Assembly: GCA_027533385.1 (NCBI GenBank)
Contig: JAPZUE010000012.1
Coordinates: 62,001 to 126,000, forward strand
From: Rhizobium sp.
Lineage (GTDB): Bacteria; Pseudomonadota; Alphaproteobacteria; Rhizobiales; Rhizobiaceae
Length of the DNA: 64,000 nt
Direction: 5' to 3'
Below the pieces are notes generated by a model that had not been told where the DNA came from, made no database searches, and saw nothing but the letters and a program-made list of their open reading frames with translations. This document shows positions 34,913-43,914 of this stretch, in pieces. Numbering within the stretch: position 1 is the first letter of the stretch; each line of letters begins with the position of its first letter. Both the position numbers and the translations under genes were made by a program.

Positions 34913-36823
34913 ATGACCGAAACCAACACCAATCATCTCTCCTGGGACGAGTGGGACGAGCTGCATAATCCGCCGCCGGCCGTGACGGATTTCGACCGGG
35001 TGGTCGAGCGCGCGGTTTCCCGCCGCGGCTTCCTCGGCGGCATCCTCGCCATGGGCTCGGCGGCTGCCGCCATGGGCACGCTCGGCAACCTGATGAGCTC
35101 GACCTCGGCTCAGGCCCAGGAAGCGGCCTCGCGCTTTGCCTTCAAGCCGATCCCGATCGCCACCGACGCGACCGTGCATGTTCCGGAAGGCTATAGCTGG
35201 AAGCCGCTTGCCAAGTGGGGCCAGCCGCTGTTTTCCAACGTGCCGGATCTCGATCCGGTCAAGGGCGTTTCGGTCGAGAACTCCGACAAGGTCTTCGGTG
35301 AAAACACAGACGGTATGGAGCTTTTCGTCATCGGCGACCGTCAGGTCATTGCCGTCAACCACGAATACGTCAACAACGAAATCAACCTGCCGCATGCGCC
35401 GGAAGGCATGCCGCAGTCGCTCGACGACGTGAAGATCCTGCAGCACATGCAGGGTGTGACCGTCATGGAAGTGGCGGAAGGCGCCGATGGCTGGCAGATC
35501 GTTGTCGACAGCCCGTTCAACCGTCGTATCCACCACAACACACCGATGAAGCTGTCCGGCCCGGCCGCCGGCTCCGAGCTCGTCAAGACGGCTGCCGATC
35601 CCGCCGGTGTCGACTGTCTCGGGACCTTCAACAACTGCGGCGCCGGCAAGACGCCGTGGGGCACCTACCTCACCTGCGAAGAAAACTTCAACGGCTATTT
35701 CGGCACCACCACTGCCGACCACAAGATGCCCGACGACTACAAGCGCTACGGCATCGTGGCCGAGACCCGCTACGGCTACGAGAAGTTCGACGAGCGCTTC
35801 GACGTGGCGAAGAACCCGAACGAGCCGCGCCGCGCCGGCTATGTCGTCGAGATCGATCCGTCGGATGCCTCTTCCACTCCGATCAAGCGCACGGCGCTTG
35901 GCCGTATCAAGCATGAAAACGCTGCCGTCGTCATCGCACGCGATGGCCGTGTGGTCGTCTATATGGGCGACGACGAGCGTGGCGAGTTCCTCTACAAGTA
36001 TGTCTCTGATGGCATCTATGTGCCGGGCGGCGACACCTCCAAGCTGCTCGACGAAGGCACGCTTTACGTTGCCAAGTTCTCGGACGACGGCAATGGCGAG
36101 TGGCTGGCGCTCACCGAAGAGACGACCGGCATGAAGATCGACGAGATCTGCGTCTTCACCCGCCAGGCGGCTTCCAAGGTCGGTGCCACCACCATGGATC
36201 GTCCGGAATGGGTTGCCACCAACCCGGTTGCCATCGAAGCCTATTGCGCGCTCACCAACAATTCGAACCGCGCCGTGATGAAGGACGGCAAGATGCGGAC
36301 GAATGCCGGTGGCGACGTCATGGATGTCAATGCCGTCAACCCGCGTGCCGGCAACGAATACGGCCAGATCGTCCGCTGGTATCCGGCAAACGACGACCAT
36401 GCCGACGGCAAGTTCACCTGGGACCTGTTCGTGATGGCCGGCAATCCGACCGTGCACAAGGACGCCTATGCCGGATCGTCGAACATCAACGAAGGCAACA
36501 TGTTCAACTCGCCCGACGGCATGATGTTCGATTCGACCGGCCTGCTCTGGATCCAGACCGACGGCGAAGATTCGAATGAAGGCGACTTCGTCGGCCAGGG
36601 CAACAACCAGATGCTGGCAGGCGACCCCGTCACCGGCCGCATCGAGCGCTTCCTGACCGCACCGAAGGGTTCGGAAGTGACTGGCCAGACCTGGTCGGCC
36701 GACAGACGCACGCATTTCGTCGGCATCCAGCATCCGTCCGCACCCTTCCCGGATGGCGAAGGCAAGCTGCCGCGCTCGACCATCGTTGCGATAAAGAAGA
36801 ACGACAACTCGATGATCGGCTGA
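34913..36823 (+). CDS. phoX: PhoX family phosphatase, Tat-exported
   Basis: 636 residues. A twin-arginine signal (SRRGFLGG, residues 36-43, with a hydrophobic stretch to about 69) exports it folded. The catalytic domain has the PhoX blocks VNHEYVNNE, NCGAGKTPWGTYLTCEENFNGYF (two parts), GRIKHENAAV and NSPDGMMFDSTG; PhoX enzymes use Fe3+ and Ca2+ to hydrolyse phosphomonoesters. AAGGAGG precedes the ATG. A Pho box lies upstream. Single-gene unit with a terminator. Confidence 0.92.
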   Translation: MTETNTNHLSWDEWDELHNPPPAVTDFDRVVERAVSRRGFLGGILAMGSAAAAMGTLGNLMSSTSAQAQEAASRFAFKPIPIATDATVHVPEGYSWKPLAKWGQPLFSNVPDLDPVKGVSVENSDKVFGENTDGMELFVIGDRQVIAVNHEYVNNEINLPHAPEGMPQSLDDVKILQHMQGVTVMEVAEGADGWQIVVDSPFNRRIHHNTPMKLSGPAAGSELVKTAADPAGVDCLGTFNNCGAGKTPWGTYLTCEENFNGYFGTTTADHKMPDDYKRYGIVAETRYGYEKFDERFDVAKNPNEPRRAGYVVEIDPSDASSTPIKRTALGRIKHENAAVVIARDGRVVVYMGDDERGEFLYKYVSDGIYVPGGDTSKLLDEGTLYVAKFSDDGNGEWLALTEETTGMKIDEICVFTRQAASKVGATTMDRPEWVATNPVAIEAYCALTNNSNRAVMKDGKMRTNAGGDVMDVNAVNPRAGNEYGQIVRWYPANDDHADGKFTWDLFVMAGNPTVHKDAYAGSSNINEGNMFNSPDGMMFDSTGLLWIQTDGEDSNEGDFVGQGNNQMLAGDPVTGRIERFLTAPKGSEVTGQTWSADRRTHFVGIQHPSAPFPDGEGKLPRSTIVAIKKNDNSMIG

Positions 36824-36873
36824 TGAATGGGAGGCCGGGCGGTATCCATCGCCCGGCCCTCTTCACCAAGAGA

Positions 36874-36909
36874 AAAGGCCGCCGACCGGGATTACCGGCG
36901 GCGGCCTTT
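36874..36909. terminator. Bidirectional terminator between phoX and minE
   Basis: Long GC stem AAAGGCCGCCG...GGCGGCCTTT, between convergent genes and flanked by A and T runs. Confidence 0.85.
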
Positions 36910-36929
36910 GTCATTCGGATGATGTCCGA

Positions 36930-37190
36930 TCAGGCGGCGAGGCGCTGGGCGTTGCGCGGGATCTCGACGTCGATCTCGAGGATCGAAACGTCTTCGTCGC
37001 GATCCATCTTGATCTGTACCTTGTCACGGTCGAATTCGACATGCTTGGCAATCACGGCGAGAATTTCCTCCCGCAGCACGGCCACCAGATCGCTTTCCAG
37101 CGACGCGCGTTCATGGGCCAGGAGAACCTGCAGTCGCTCGCGCGCCATCGGGGCGGAACGCTGCTTGCGGAACAGGGAGAAAATGCTCAT
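36930..37190 (-). CDS. minE: Cell division topological specificity factor MinE
   Basis: 86 residues. An N-terminal amphipathic segment ([10 protein letters not shown]) is followed by the MinD-contact helix ([14 protein letters not shown]) and the C-terminal beta domain ([23 protein letters not shown]). It stimulates MinD ATPase and drives the pole-to-pole oscillation that places the division site. It overlaps minD by ATGA. Confidence 0.97.
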   Translation of the reverse strand: MSIFSLFRKQRSAPMARERLQVLLAHERASLESDLVAVLREEILAVIAKHVEFDRDKVQIKMDRDEDVSILEIDVEIPRNAQRLAA

Positions 37191-38002
37191 GCGGCCCTCC
37201 GCGCGAAGATCTTGTCGAGGAAGCCACGCTTCTCGCCCGGAATGGTCATCGGAACATTCTCGCCGGCCAGGCGACGGGCCGCGTCGAAATAGGCGAGTGC
37301 CGGTGCGCTGCGGGCATCGGCGAGCGTGACTGGGGCGCCGATATTGGAGGCGCGCAGCACGTCCATGCTTTCCGGAATGATGCCGACCAGCGGGATCGAG
37401 AGGATTTCGAGCACGTCGTCGACCTTCAGCATGTCGCCGCGCTGGGCGCGATTGGCGTCATAACGGGTCAGCAGCAGGTACTTTTCCATGCGCTCGCCGC
37501 GCTCGGCCTTCAGCGTCTTGGAATCGAGCAGGCCGATGATGCGGTCGGAATCGCGGACCGAGGAGACTTCCGGATTGGTGACGACAACGGCCATGTCGGC
37601 ATGGCGCATGGCAAGGGTCGCACCGCGCTCGATGCCTGCGGGGCTGTCGCAGATGATCCAGTCGAAATACTTCTTGAGCTCGGTGATGACCTGCTCGACG
37701 CCTTCGGCGGTCAGGTTGTCCTTGTCGCGGGTCTGGGAGGCGGGCAGCAGGAAGAGCGTTTCCAGCCGCTTGTCGCGGATCAGCGCCTGCGGCAGCTTGG
37801 CATCCCCCTGAATGACATTGACGAGATCGTAGACGACGCGGCGCTCGGCACCCATCACCAGATCGAGATTGCGAAGGCCTACATCGAAATCGACGACGAC
37901 GACCTTTTCGTTGCGCTGCGCGAGCGCGGCACCCAGAGCGGCTGTCGACGTGGTCTTGCCGACCCCGCCCTTGCCTGATGTCACAACAATCACTTTGCCC
38001 AT
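37187..38002 (-). CDS. minD: Septum site-determining protein MinD
   Basis: 271 residues. A ParA/MinD ATPase with the deviant Walker A KGGVGKTT (residues 11-18), the switch motif [13 protein letters not shown] and the C-terminal membrane-targeting helix ([12 protein letters not shown]). It recruits MinC and MinE to the membrane. Middle gene of minCDE. Confidence 0.98.
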   Translation of the reverse strand: MGKVIVVTSGKGGVGKTTSTAALGAALAQRNEKVVVVDFDVGLRNLDLVMGAERRVVYDLVNVIQGDAKLPQALIRDKRLETLFLLPASQTRDKDNLTAEGVEQVITELKKYFDWIICDSPAGIERGATLAMRHADMAVVVTNPEVSSVRDSDRIIGLLDSKTLKAERGERMEKYLLLTRYDANRAQRGDMLKVDDVLEILSIPLVGIIPESMDVLRASNIGAPVTLADARSAPALAYFDAARRLAGENVPMTIPGEKRGFLDKIFARRAA

Positions 38003-38031
38003 GTTGTTCTCCTGTCTATCCCCGCTCAAGT

Positions 38032-38802
38032 TCACGTCATTCTTTCTGTCATGATCGCATCCCCCTCCAGCCACAGCTGGACGGGATGCCCTTTCAATTC
38101 TGGATTCATGTCGTCGGTCATCGCGTAGACGCCGTCGATTGCAACCAGCTCGGATTCGAACTTACGACAGAAGATCCTTGCGTCGGCATTGCCAACGCAT
38201 CCGGCGAGCGCTCTGCCGCGCAGCGCGCCGTAGATATGGACGGAGCCGCCGGCGATCACTTCGGCGCCCGACTGGACCGAACCGATGACCGTGACATCGC
38301 CCTGGGTGTAGATGACCGACTGGCCGGAGCGGATGGTTTCGCGCACGATCAGCGAGGGGGCTGCGACCGCGCTCTGCTGCACGACCACCTGCGGCGCCGC
38401 CTGTTCGGCGGGCTGCGCCTCGGCCTTTGCGCGGGGCTTGGAAGCCGATGCATCCGGCGCCTCTTCGCGTGGCACCTCGTAGTCGGCGGCCGGCTTTCCG
38501 CCCTTCAGCATCGGCGGCATGCCCGGCTCGACGAGCGAGGGGCGACCGCCCTCGATGCCCATGATCGAGACATTGCGGGACGCCAGTTCGGCAATCAGCG
38601 CCTTGAGCTGGGGACGATCGATCTCGATCTCGGAGACGTCGAGGACGACAGGGCGACCGAGGAAGAAACCGGCCGAACGGGCCGCGAGATCATCGAGCCG
38701 GACGAGCCAGTCGTCGAACGGCAGATCCGGCGTCAGGACGACGGCCAGGAAGGATCTTCCCTTGATGCGGATGGAGCGGGGTTCGGTTAGCACTTTGGTC
38801 AT
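38032..38802 (-). CDS. minC: Septum site-determining protein MinC
   Basis: 256 residues. The N-terminal FtsZ-inhibiting domain (SIRIKGRSFLAVVL) is joined by an Ala/Pro-rich linker to the C-terminal right-handed beta-helix (RSGQSVIYTQGDVTVIGSVQSGAEVIAGGSVHIYG, read in parts), which binds MinD. It blocks FtsZ rings away from midcell. First gene of minCDE; a CtrA site lies about 45 bases upstream of the start. Confidence 0.97.
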   Translation of the reverse strand: MTKVLTEPRSIRIKGRSFLAVVLTPDLPFDDWLVRLDDLAARSAGFFLGRPVVLDVSEIEIDRPQLKALIAELASRNVSIMGIEGGRPSLVEPGMPPMLKGGKPAADYEVPREEAPDASASKPRAKAEAQPAEQAAPQVVVQQSAVAAPSLIVRETIRSGQSVIYTQGDVTVIGSVQSGAEVIAGGSVHIYGALRGRALAGCVGNADARIFCRKFESELVAIDGVYAMTDDMNPELKGHPVQLWLEGDAIMTERMT

Positions 38803-38845
38803 CTACGTAAACAAATCGTTGATGAAAGAAGTACGGCCGATTTGG

Positions 38846-38860
38846 TTAACAAATGGTTAA
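38846..38860 (-). promoter_or_regulatory. Full CtrA-binding site upstream of minCDE
   Basis: TTAACAAATGGTTAA matches the CtrA consensus TTAA-N7-TTAA exactly, 44-58 bases upstream of the minC ATG. CtrA control of min genes is reported in Sinorhizobium. Confidence 0.75.
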
Positions 38861-38906
38861 CGCGGCGGATTTGCCGTTAGGAAACAGGCGGATCGGGCCT
38901 AACAAA

Positions 38907-38938
38907 AAGCCGCCCGCGGCATGCTGCCGGGGCGGCTT
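38907..38938 (-). terminator. Terminator downstream of first BA14K gene
   Basis: Stem AAGCCGCCC / GGGCGGCTT with an inner CGGC/GCCG extension. On the minus strand it is followed by TTTTTGTT. Confidence 0.85.
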
Positions 38939-38990
38939 GATGTTAACCCTTTGAGGCCTCAGGCGGAAGCCGGATCAGCTTTACTGCCGA

Positions 38991-39500
38991 TCAGTAATAG
39001 GGCGAATAGCACTGCTGACGCGGGCCGTTATAGGGCTGGAAAGTGTTCGAATAGCTGTCGTAGGACCGATAGCGGGCCTGGCACCAGTCGTAGTGACGCG
39101 GGTTGATGCCGCCAGCGCGGGGGACGGGTGCGGGACGTGGCTGCGAGGCGATTGCACCGCCGATGATCGCACCGGCCGCAAAGGCTGCCAGAGGATACCA
39201 GTAGCCATCGTGATAACGATAGCCCGGGCGGCGTTCACTGTAGCCGCGATGGCCGTTCCAGTAGCGGGCACGGTCGTAGCGATCATAACGGTCGTATCTG
39301 TCATACCGGTCATAATGATCGTAGCGGCGCTCCCGGTAGATGCGGATCTCGCCATCGATATACTGGACCTGTTCGGCATCCGTCGTCGTCGTGATCGGCG
39401 CGACGGGGCGGATGACCTGCGCCTGGGCGGGGACCATGCTCGTCACGGCGAGGATCGATGCGAGAGCTGCGACGGCCGTCGTCTTCAATGCGCTCTTCAT
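38991..39500 (-). CDS. BA14K family protein with YDR repeats
   Basis: 169 residues. A Sec signal peptide ([24 protein letters not shown]), then a Tyr/Asp/Arg repeat ([18 protein letters not shown]), a Gly/Ala segment that may be a TM ([14 protein letters not shown]), and the C-terminal BA14K motif ([17 protein letters not shown]...[12 protein letters not shown]). BA14K of Brucella is an immunoreactive, lectin-like envelope protein; here the role is probably envelope-related. The repeat comes from 9-base units at about 39269-39325. A paralogue lies immediately upstream. Confidence 0.88.
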   Translation of the reverse strand: MKSALKTTAVAALASILAVTSMVPAQAQVIRPVAPITTTTDAEQVQYIDGEIRIYRERRYDHYDRYDRYDRYDRYDRARYWNGHRGYSERRPGYRYHDGYWYPLAAFAAGAIIGGAIASQPRPAPVPRAGGINPRHYDWCQARYRSYDSYSNTFQPYNGPRQQCYSPYY

Positions 39501-39710
39501 GATGTTTCTCCCTGCGTGTTTCCTGTGGCCTCGGGAAGCGGACGATCCGCCCGATCCCCTGACCTTGAAACAAAGGTTAACTATGCCAGCCTGAACCCAG
39601 AATTAACACTCTGTTCAGGGTTCACGCCCGACGCATGGCGACAACAGGACCGCGCGGGCGCACCACTGCCCGTCAACGCGGATGCATGAATTTTGTTCCC
39701 GCGCCTGGCG

Positions 39711-40130
39711 TCAATAATAGGGCGAATAGCACTGCTGGCGGGGGCCGTGATACGGCTGAAACGTGTTGCTGCGCCAATGGTAGGAGCGATATCGGTCGGC
39801 GCACCAGCTGTAGTGTTTCGGATTGATCCCGGCGCCGTAATGCACGACCTGCCGGCGCGGGATAGGCCGATCGATGATCACGCCTGCGCGCATCGAGCGC
39901 GGCGAGAACCAGAGCCCATTGTGATAAACATAATCCGGCCGATGTACGCGATGGCCATATACCCGTTGGCCATGGTGTCGTGAATACACGGTCACCCGTT
40001 CATAATGCCGATAGCTGGTTTGACGTTCGTAGATGCGAACTTCGATGCCACCGGCATTCGCCGCGGTTCCGGTCGTCATCAAACCGGTCACGGCAAGACA
40101 TGCGGCGGCGAGAGCAGAAACAAGCTTCAT
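39711..40130 (-). CDS. BA14K family protein, second copy
   Basis: 139 residues with a signal peptide (KLVSALAAACLAVTGLMTTGTAANA). It keeps the C-terminal BA14K block (INPKHYSWCADRYRSYHW...[12 protein letters not shown] becomes [13 protein letters not shown]) and lacks the YDR repeat and the Gly/Ala segment. The last about 55 bases are nearly identical to the neighbouring copy, so the two are a tandem duplication. Envelope role by family analogy. Confidence 0.87.
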   Translation of the reverse strand: MKLVSALAAACLAVTGLMTTGTAANAGGIEVRIYERQTSYRHYERVTVYSRHHGQRVYGHRVHRPDYVYHNGLWFSPRSMRAGVIIDRPIPRRQVVHYGAGINPKHYSWCADRYRSYHWRSNTFQPYHGPRQQCYSPYY

Positions 40131-40290
40131 GCGTGATCCCCCTTCGGCTGAGCCTCCTCCCGTCTGCGCCGGCCATCATGGCCGGCATCCGACCGGACCG
40201 CAGCGCGCGGCGGCAGGCTCTACCAGGGGATGCTAATCGGGGCTTTCTCGACCGGCAAGAGGCCATGCCACGCCGCAGACCCGCAAACGC

Positions 40291-40329
40291 GAAGAGAGGG
40301 CGAATCCGGTCCGGAATCGCCCTCTCTTC
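40291..40329 (-). terminator. Terminator downstream of gbcB-like gene
   Basis: Perfect 13-bp stem GAAGAGAGGGCGA / TCGCCCTCTCTTC with a 13-base loop that can itself pair (ATCCGGTCCGGA), 28 bases beyond the stop on the minus strand. Confidence 0.8.
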
Positions 40330-40356
40330 ACGCGCAATTGATGGATCGTTTGCCGC

Positions 40357-41439
40357 TTAGGCTTCGATCTCGATGTCGCCCTTCGGTCGCGAACAGCAGG
40401 CGAGGATGTAACCCTCGTCGATCTCGTCATCGAGAATGCCGCCATTGTGGTCCATCTCGACTTCGCCCGAGAGCTTCATGACCTTGCAGGTGCCGCAAAG
40501 GCCGGATTCGCAGGCGGCGCCGATGCGCACACCGGCGGCGCGGGCCGCCTGCAGCACGGTATGGCCGGGGGCGCAGAGGCCGTCCTTGCCGGACATGGCA
40601 AAGGTGACCTTGGTCGGCTGCTCGCCATCGGCATACACAACGACTTCCGGCAGCTCCTGCTTGACCGGCTGGAAGGCTTCCTCGTGATACTGCTTCATGT
40701 CGAAGCCCGCACCTTCGAGTGCTTCGCGGACGGTGGCCATAAAGGGGGCAGGACCGCAGCAGAAGACGGTACGTTCCAGGAAGTCGGGTGCCAGAAGCGC
40801 GATCTTTGCCTTGTCGATACGGCCCTTCAGGCCCGACCAGAGCTGGCCGCGCGAGACCTGCTCGACGATGAAGCCCAGCGTCAGATGCGGCATCTCGCGG
40901 GCCTTGGCCTCAAGCTCCCAGCGGAAGATGATGTCGTCGGGCGAGCGGGCGCAGTTCAGGAAGGTGATGTCGCTGTCGGGGGCCCGGTCGCTCATGTCGC
41001 GGGTCATCGACACCATCGGCGTGATGCCGGAACCGGCGGAGATGAAGAGGTACTTCTTGCCCGGATATTTGGCATAGGAGAAGTCGCCGAGCGGACCGAA
41101 GGCCTTCAGCGCCCTGCCGGGCTTCAGGTTGTCGAACATCCAGCGGGTACCGATTGAATCCTTCTGCGCCTTGACCGTGACGGCGACCGTATAGGGCCTG
41201 GAGGGGCTGGAGGAGAGCGTGTAGGTGCGCATGACCGGCTCAGGCCCGACGGGGATTTCCAGCGTGACGAACTGGCCCGGCATGTAGCGGAACCAGAGGT
41301 TCGGCTTGTTGGGCTTGAAGGTGAAGGTCATCACGTCGGCGGCTTCCGGCGTGACTGCGACGCATTCGAGCAGATGCTCCCGGTCGGACCAGGGGCGCAT
41401 CTCGTCGACATGGCGATACTGGGTGACGGCAATGTTCAT
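40357..41439 (-). CDS. gbcB: Oxygenase reductase: FAD/NAD(P)H domain plus C-terminal 2Fe-2S ferredoxin (GbcB-like)
   Basis: 360 residues from the ATG at 41439. The FNR-type FAD domain (MRTYTLSSSP) and NAD(P)H domain (FISAGSGITPMVSM, CGPAPFM) are followed by a plant-type 2Fe-2S ferredoxin with CESGLCGTCKV and a later C in ILACCSRP. It passes electrons to the Rieske oxygenase encoded directly upstream, with only 2 bases between the genes. The pair matches glycine betaine monooxygenase GbcAB, but related carnitine or stachydrine demethylase reductases are alternatives. Placed under a cobalamin riboswitch. Confidence 0.85.
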   Translation of the reverse strand: MNIAVTQYRHVDEMRPWSDREHLLECVAVTPEAADVMTFTFKPNKPNLWFRYMPGQFVTLEIPVGPEPVMRTYTLSSSPSRPYTVAVTVKAQKDSIGTRWMFDNLKPGRALKAFGPLGDFSYAKYPGKKYLFISAGSGITPMVSMTRDMSDRAPDSDITFLNCARSPDDIIFRWELEAKAREMPHLTLGFIVEQVSRGQLWSGLKGRIDKAKIALLAPDFLERTVFCCGPAPFMATVREALEGAGFDMKQYHEEAFQPVKQELPEVVVYADGEQPTKVTFAMSGKDGLCAPGHTVLQAARAAGVRIGAACESGLCGTCKVMKLSGEVEMDHNGGILDDEIDEGYILACCSRPKGDIEIEA

Positions 41440-41441
41440 GA

Positions 41442-42686
41442 TCAAGCCACCGCAGACAGGCGGGCCTTGTCGCCCTGCAGGCGGCCCGTCATGAAGTTGG
41501 AATACCACTCGACGAACTGCATGACGCCACCTTCGTGATCGACGGAATAGGGACCGGGTTCATAGGCCGGCGAGCGGATGCCGAAGGCGTTTTCCTCGAC
41601 GATCGAGCGGTCCTGGTCGTTGGTCATGTTCCAGACATGGGTCAGTTCTTCCAAGTCGTAATCGACGCCTTCGACGGCATCCTTGTTGACCAGCCAGGTG
41701 GTGGTGACGGCGGTTTCCTCCGCCGAGATCGGCAGGACGCGGAATGAGATCGCGTGGTCGCCGAGGATGTGGTTCCAGGTCGTCGGATAGTGGAAGAGCA
41801 GCATGGTGCCGATATGGCTGATCGGCACGTCGGCGGAGAGCGGCTTCTTGACGGCGCGCTTGCCGGACATGGTGTAGCTCTCGGCATCCTGGATCAGCGG
41901 CATGCGGGCGGTGCGGAACTGGCCAGACGGGTCCATCTTGAACTCGGACGGCAGGCCTGCGGCCTCGCAGCGAGCCCAGTGCTCGGAAATGAACGGGTCA
42001 TCGCCCGCTCCTTGCACGCCGGTTGCGGTCGGGGCTTCCGGATAGGTGCGGCAAAGCTCCGGATGGTTGCTGGCGCAGTGGTAGCATTCGCGGTTGTTTT
42101 CCCAAACGAGCTTCCAGTTGCCCTTTTCGATGATGGTGTTCTTGTGGGCGACCTTGGCCTCCCACAGACGATGCGGCGCCAGATAGGGCTCGATCGAGGC
42201 GCGCATGGGGGCGAAATCAGGGGCTTCGTTGGCGAGGCAGACGAAGATATAGCCGCCGACGCTTTCGCAATGAACGGTCTTCAGGCCGAATTCGGCCTTG
42301 TCGAAGGTCTCGCCCATCTGGCGGGCGAAGACGAGCGAGCCGTCGAGATCATAGGTCCAGTTGTGATAGGGGCAGACGAGCTTGGCAGCCGCCCCCTTGT
42401 CCTTGGTGCAGACGCGGTGGCCGCGATGGCGACAGGTGTTGTGGAAGGCGCGGATGACCTGATCCTTGCCGCGCACGACGACGACGGGGTAATCGCCGAT
42501 CTGGGCGGTGAAATAATTGCCGGCGCGCGGGATCTCGCAGTCGTGACCGATGAACAGCCAGTCGCGATACCAGATCATCTCCATGTCGAGCTTGAAATAG
42601 TCCTGATCGATATAGAAGGGCTGTTCGAGCGAGAAGCCTTCGCGGCGGTTCTTCAGCTGGCGCAGCACGGTGGCCTGCAGGTCCAT
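41442..42686 (-). CDS. gbcA: Rieske oxygenase alpha subunit, glycine betaine demethylase type (GbcA-like)
   Basis: 414 residues from the ATG at 42686, with GAGG upstream. The Rieske cluster ligands are C85, H87, C105 and H108 (CRHRGH...CPYHNW). The catalytic domain has the mononuclear iron site in NNRECYHCASNHPEL. GbcA removes one methyl of glycine betaine as formaldehyde, giving dimethylglycine, which can go on to sarcosine and glycine. Substrate identity is inferred from overall likeness and the paired reductase. First gene of a two-gene operon; the leader holds a cobalamin riboswitch. Confidence 0.85.
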   Translation of the reverse strand: MDLQATVLRQLKNRREGFSLEQPFYIDQDYFKLDMEMIWYRDWLFIGHDCEIPRAGNYFTAQIGDYPVVVVRGKDQVIRAFHNTCRHRGHRVCTKDKGAAAKLVCPYHNWTYDLDGSLVFARQMGETFDKAEFGLKTVHCESVGGYIFVCLANEAPDFAPMRASIEPYLAPHRLWEAKVAHKNTIIEKGNWKLVWENNRECYHCASNHPELCRTYPEAPTATGVQGAGDDPFISEHWARCEAAGLPSEFKMDPSGQFRTARMPLIQDAESYTMSGKRAVKKPLSADVPISHIGTMLLFHYPTTWNHILGDHAISFRVLPISAEETAVTTTWLVNKDAVEGVDYDLEELTHVWNMTNDQDRSIVEENAFGIRSPAYEPGPYSVDHEGGVMQFVEWYSNFMTGRLQGDKARLSAVA

Positions 42687-42796
42687 GTCGTCCTCGTTTT
42701 CAAAACTCGGGGGAGAAAAGAGCGCAGCCTGAGAGCACCCCGGGAGCGGGCGTTCATGGCTATCTCCGGTCGCCCTCCGCAACCTCAAATGTCCAT

Positions 42797-42976
42797 CTGC
42801 CGAGGCTGGTTTCCGGGCTCTGGAGTGGTCCATTTGCGGACCGCGTCGGCGCCTTCCCAGGGTCGCCCCCAGTGGCCTTTTGCCAAAACGCATTCTCCAC
42901 CACCGTTGCGGGGGCAGCGCCGGATTTTGACCGGCTTCCCGATTTCCCGCCCTCCCTAAAGGAGCGGCACCTCGAG
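42797..42976 (-). ncRNA. Cobalamin (B12) riboswitch upstream of gbcAB-like operon
   Basis: On the minus strand the consensus blocks appear in order: GGTGCC, GGGAA, GGTCAAAATCCGGC, GCTGCCCCCGCAAC (the B12 box region), GGCCACTGGG, CTGGGAAGGCG and GAGCCCGGAAACCAGCC. All conserved cores of the AdoCbl riboswitch are present and correctly spaced. About 110 bases separate it from the gbcA start. That stretch can pair GAGGGCG with CGCCCGCTC, a possible expression platform, but I cannot fix the mechanism. No cobalamin biosynthesis or transport gene is next to it. Confidence 0.93.
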
Positions 42977-43292
42977 CTCATGAGCATCTAACCATATGGC
43001 GGGGGCTGACGCTGCATTGCGAAACGACACGACACAAATCGTTTGCGACATCCCACAGACGACGCACAAACACGACACTTCGCCAAATTTCTCATTATTT
43101 TCCGTGATCTGCGCCAACACGCGAAATCCGGCTGAAAAAACCGTGACGCAAACGAGCGATTGAAAGCAATTTCCTGAATTTGCGGTGCGGCAAGCCTCGG
43201 GAAATCTCCATACGTCAGAATACCGTCAAATCATGATTAACCATGCTGCGCTAAGCTCAAGCAGTCAGTCCGGGTACCGTCAGAGCGTCAAG
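42977..43292. other. Divergent intergenic region
   Basis: About 315 bases between the riboswitch and the next gene. It should contain the gbcA-like promoter on the minus strand and the promoter of the plus-strand gene; I see no strong -35/-10 pair, repeat or hairpin. Confidence 0.4.
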
Positions 43293-43898
43293 ATGCAGAA
43301 ACTCAGATACTACGCGGCTCCCAAAGGGGAAACCAAATCGGCGCCGCCTGCCAAGGCAGTCCATACCGAGTTCCTCAGAACCGGTCGGATCTCGCGCAAC
43401 CGCGAGGACTGGCTGCCGGACGAGCGTCGCTATCTCACCTATGAGGAAGTGGCCGCCCGTACGGGACGCCGGCTGGAACGGGCCGCCGAGACGACGCATG
43501 AGCGGATCAACGCCTTCCACCGCTCCATCAAGTTTCCCAAGATCATCTTTCACCGGACACTGAACAACAGCCCGCATCTGGGTTATTGCCACGTGACGGC
43601 GGCGCGGACGAATTTCGCACAATATGCCGATGTGAAATGGGCCTTCTACATCGCCAATTTCTTTGCCGAGATCGGCGGCGAAGAGGTCTTCTTCGAGCAG
43701 ATCAAGCAGAATTACGGGCGGATGTATTTCGCCGTCGCGATCAAGCCCGAAGCCGAGAACAAATCGATGACCATCGATCGCTCGATCCGGAACAATGGAC
43801 TGCTGTTCCAGACCATTGATCCGAAAGAGGCGCTGCGAAACGTGCTGATGCTCGGCGCAAGAGACGCCGAGCTCAGGAAGATCATCGCAAAACTCTGA
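43293..43898 (+). CDS. Conserved rhizobial protein of unknown function (possibly DUF6656)
   Basis: 201 residues if started at the ATG at 43293; in-frame ATGs at 43233 and further upstream are possible and none has a strong ribosome site. Soluble, basic N-terminus (MQKLRYYAAPKGET), then a mixed alpha/beta core (YLTYEEVAARTGRRLERA, FHRTLNNSPHLGYCHVTAARTNFAQ). It recalls proteins annotated DUF6656 in rhizobia, without known function. Convergent with the GGDEF-like gene. Confidence 0.65.
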   Translation: MQKLRYYAAPKGETKSAPPAKAVHTEFLRTGRISRNREDWLPDERRYLTYEEVAARTGRRLERAAETTHERINAFHRSIKFPKIIFHRTLNNSPHLGYCHVTAARTNFAQYADVKWAFYIANFFAEIGGEEVFFEQIKQNYGRMYFAVAIKPEAENKSMTIDRSIRNNGLLFQTIDPKEALRNVLMLGARDAELRKIIAKL

Positions 43899-43914
43899 AA
43901 GTGGACTTCGACGC

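Noticed and set aside
34589-36733. A 714-residue open frame on the minus strand opposite phoX
   Set aside because: It is the antisense shadow of phoX: no ribosome site, no recognisable domain, and amino-acid composition (Val/Gly/Ala/His-rich) typical of GC-rich antisense frames.
39269-39325. Short regular repeats suggestive of a small CRISPR or satellite
   Set aside because: The 9-base units are in frame inside the BA14K gene and code YDR; there are no spacers.
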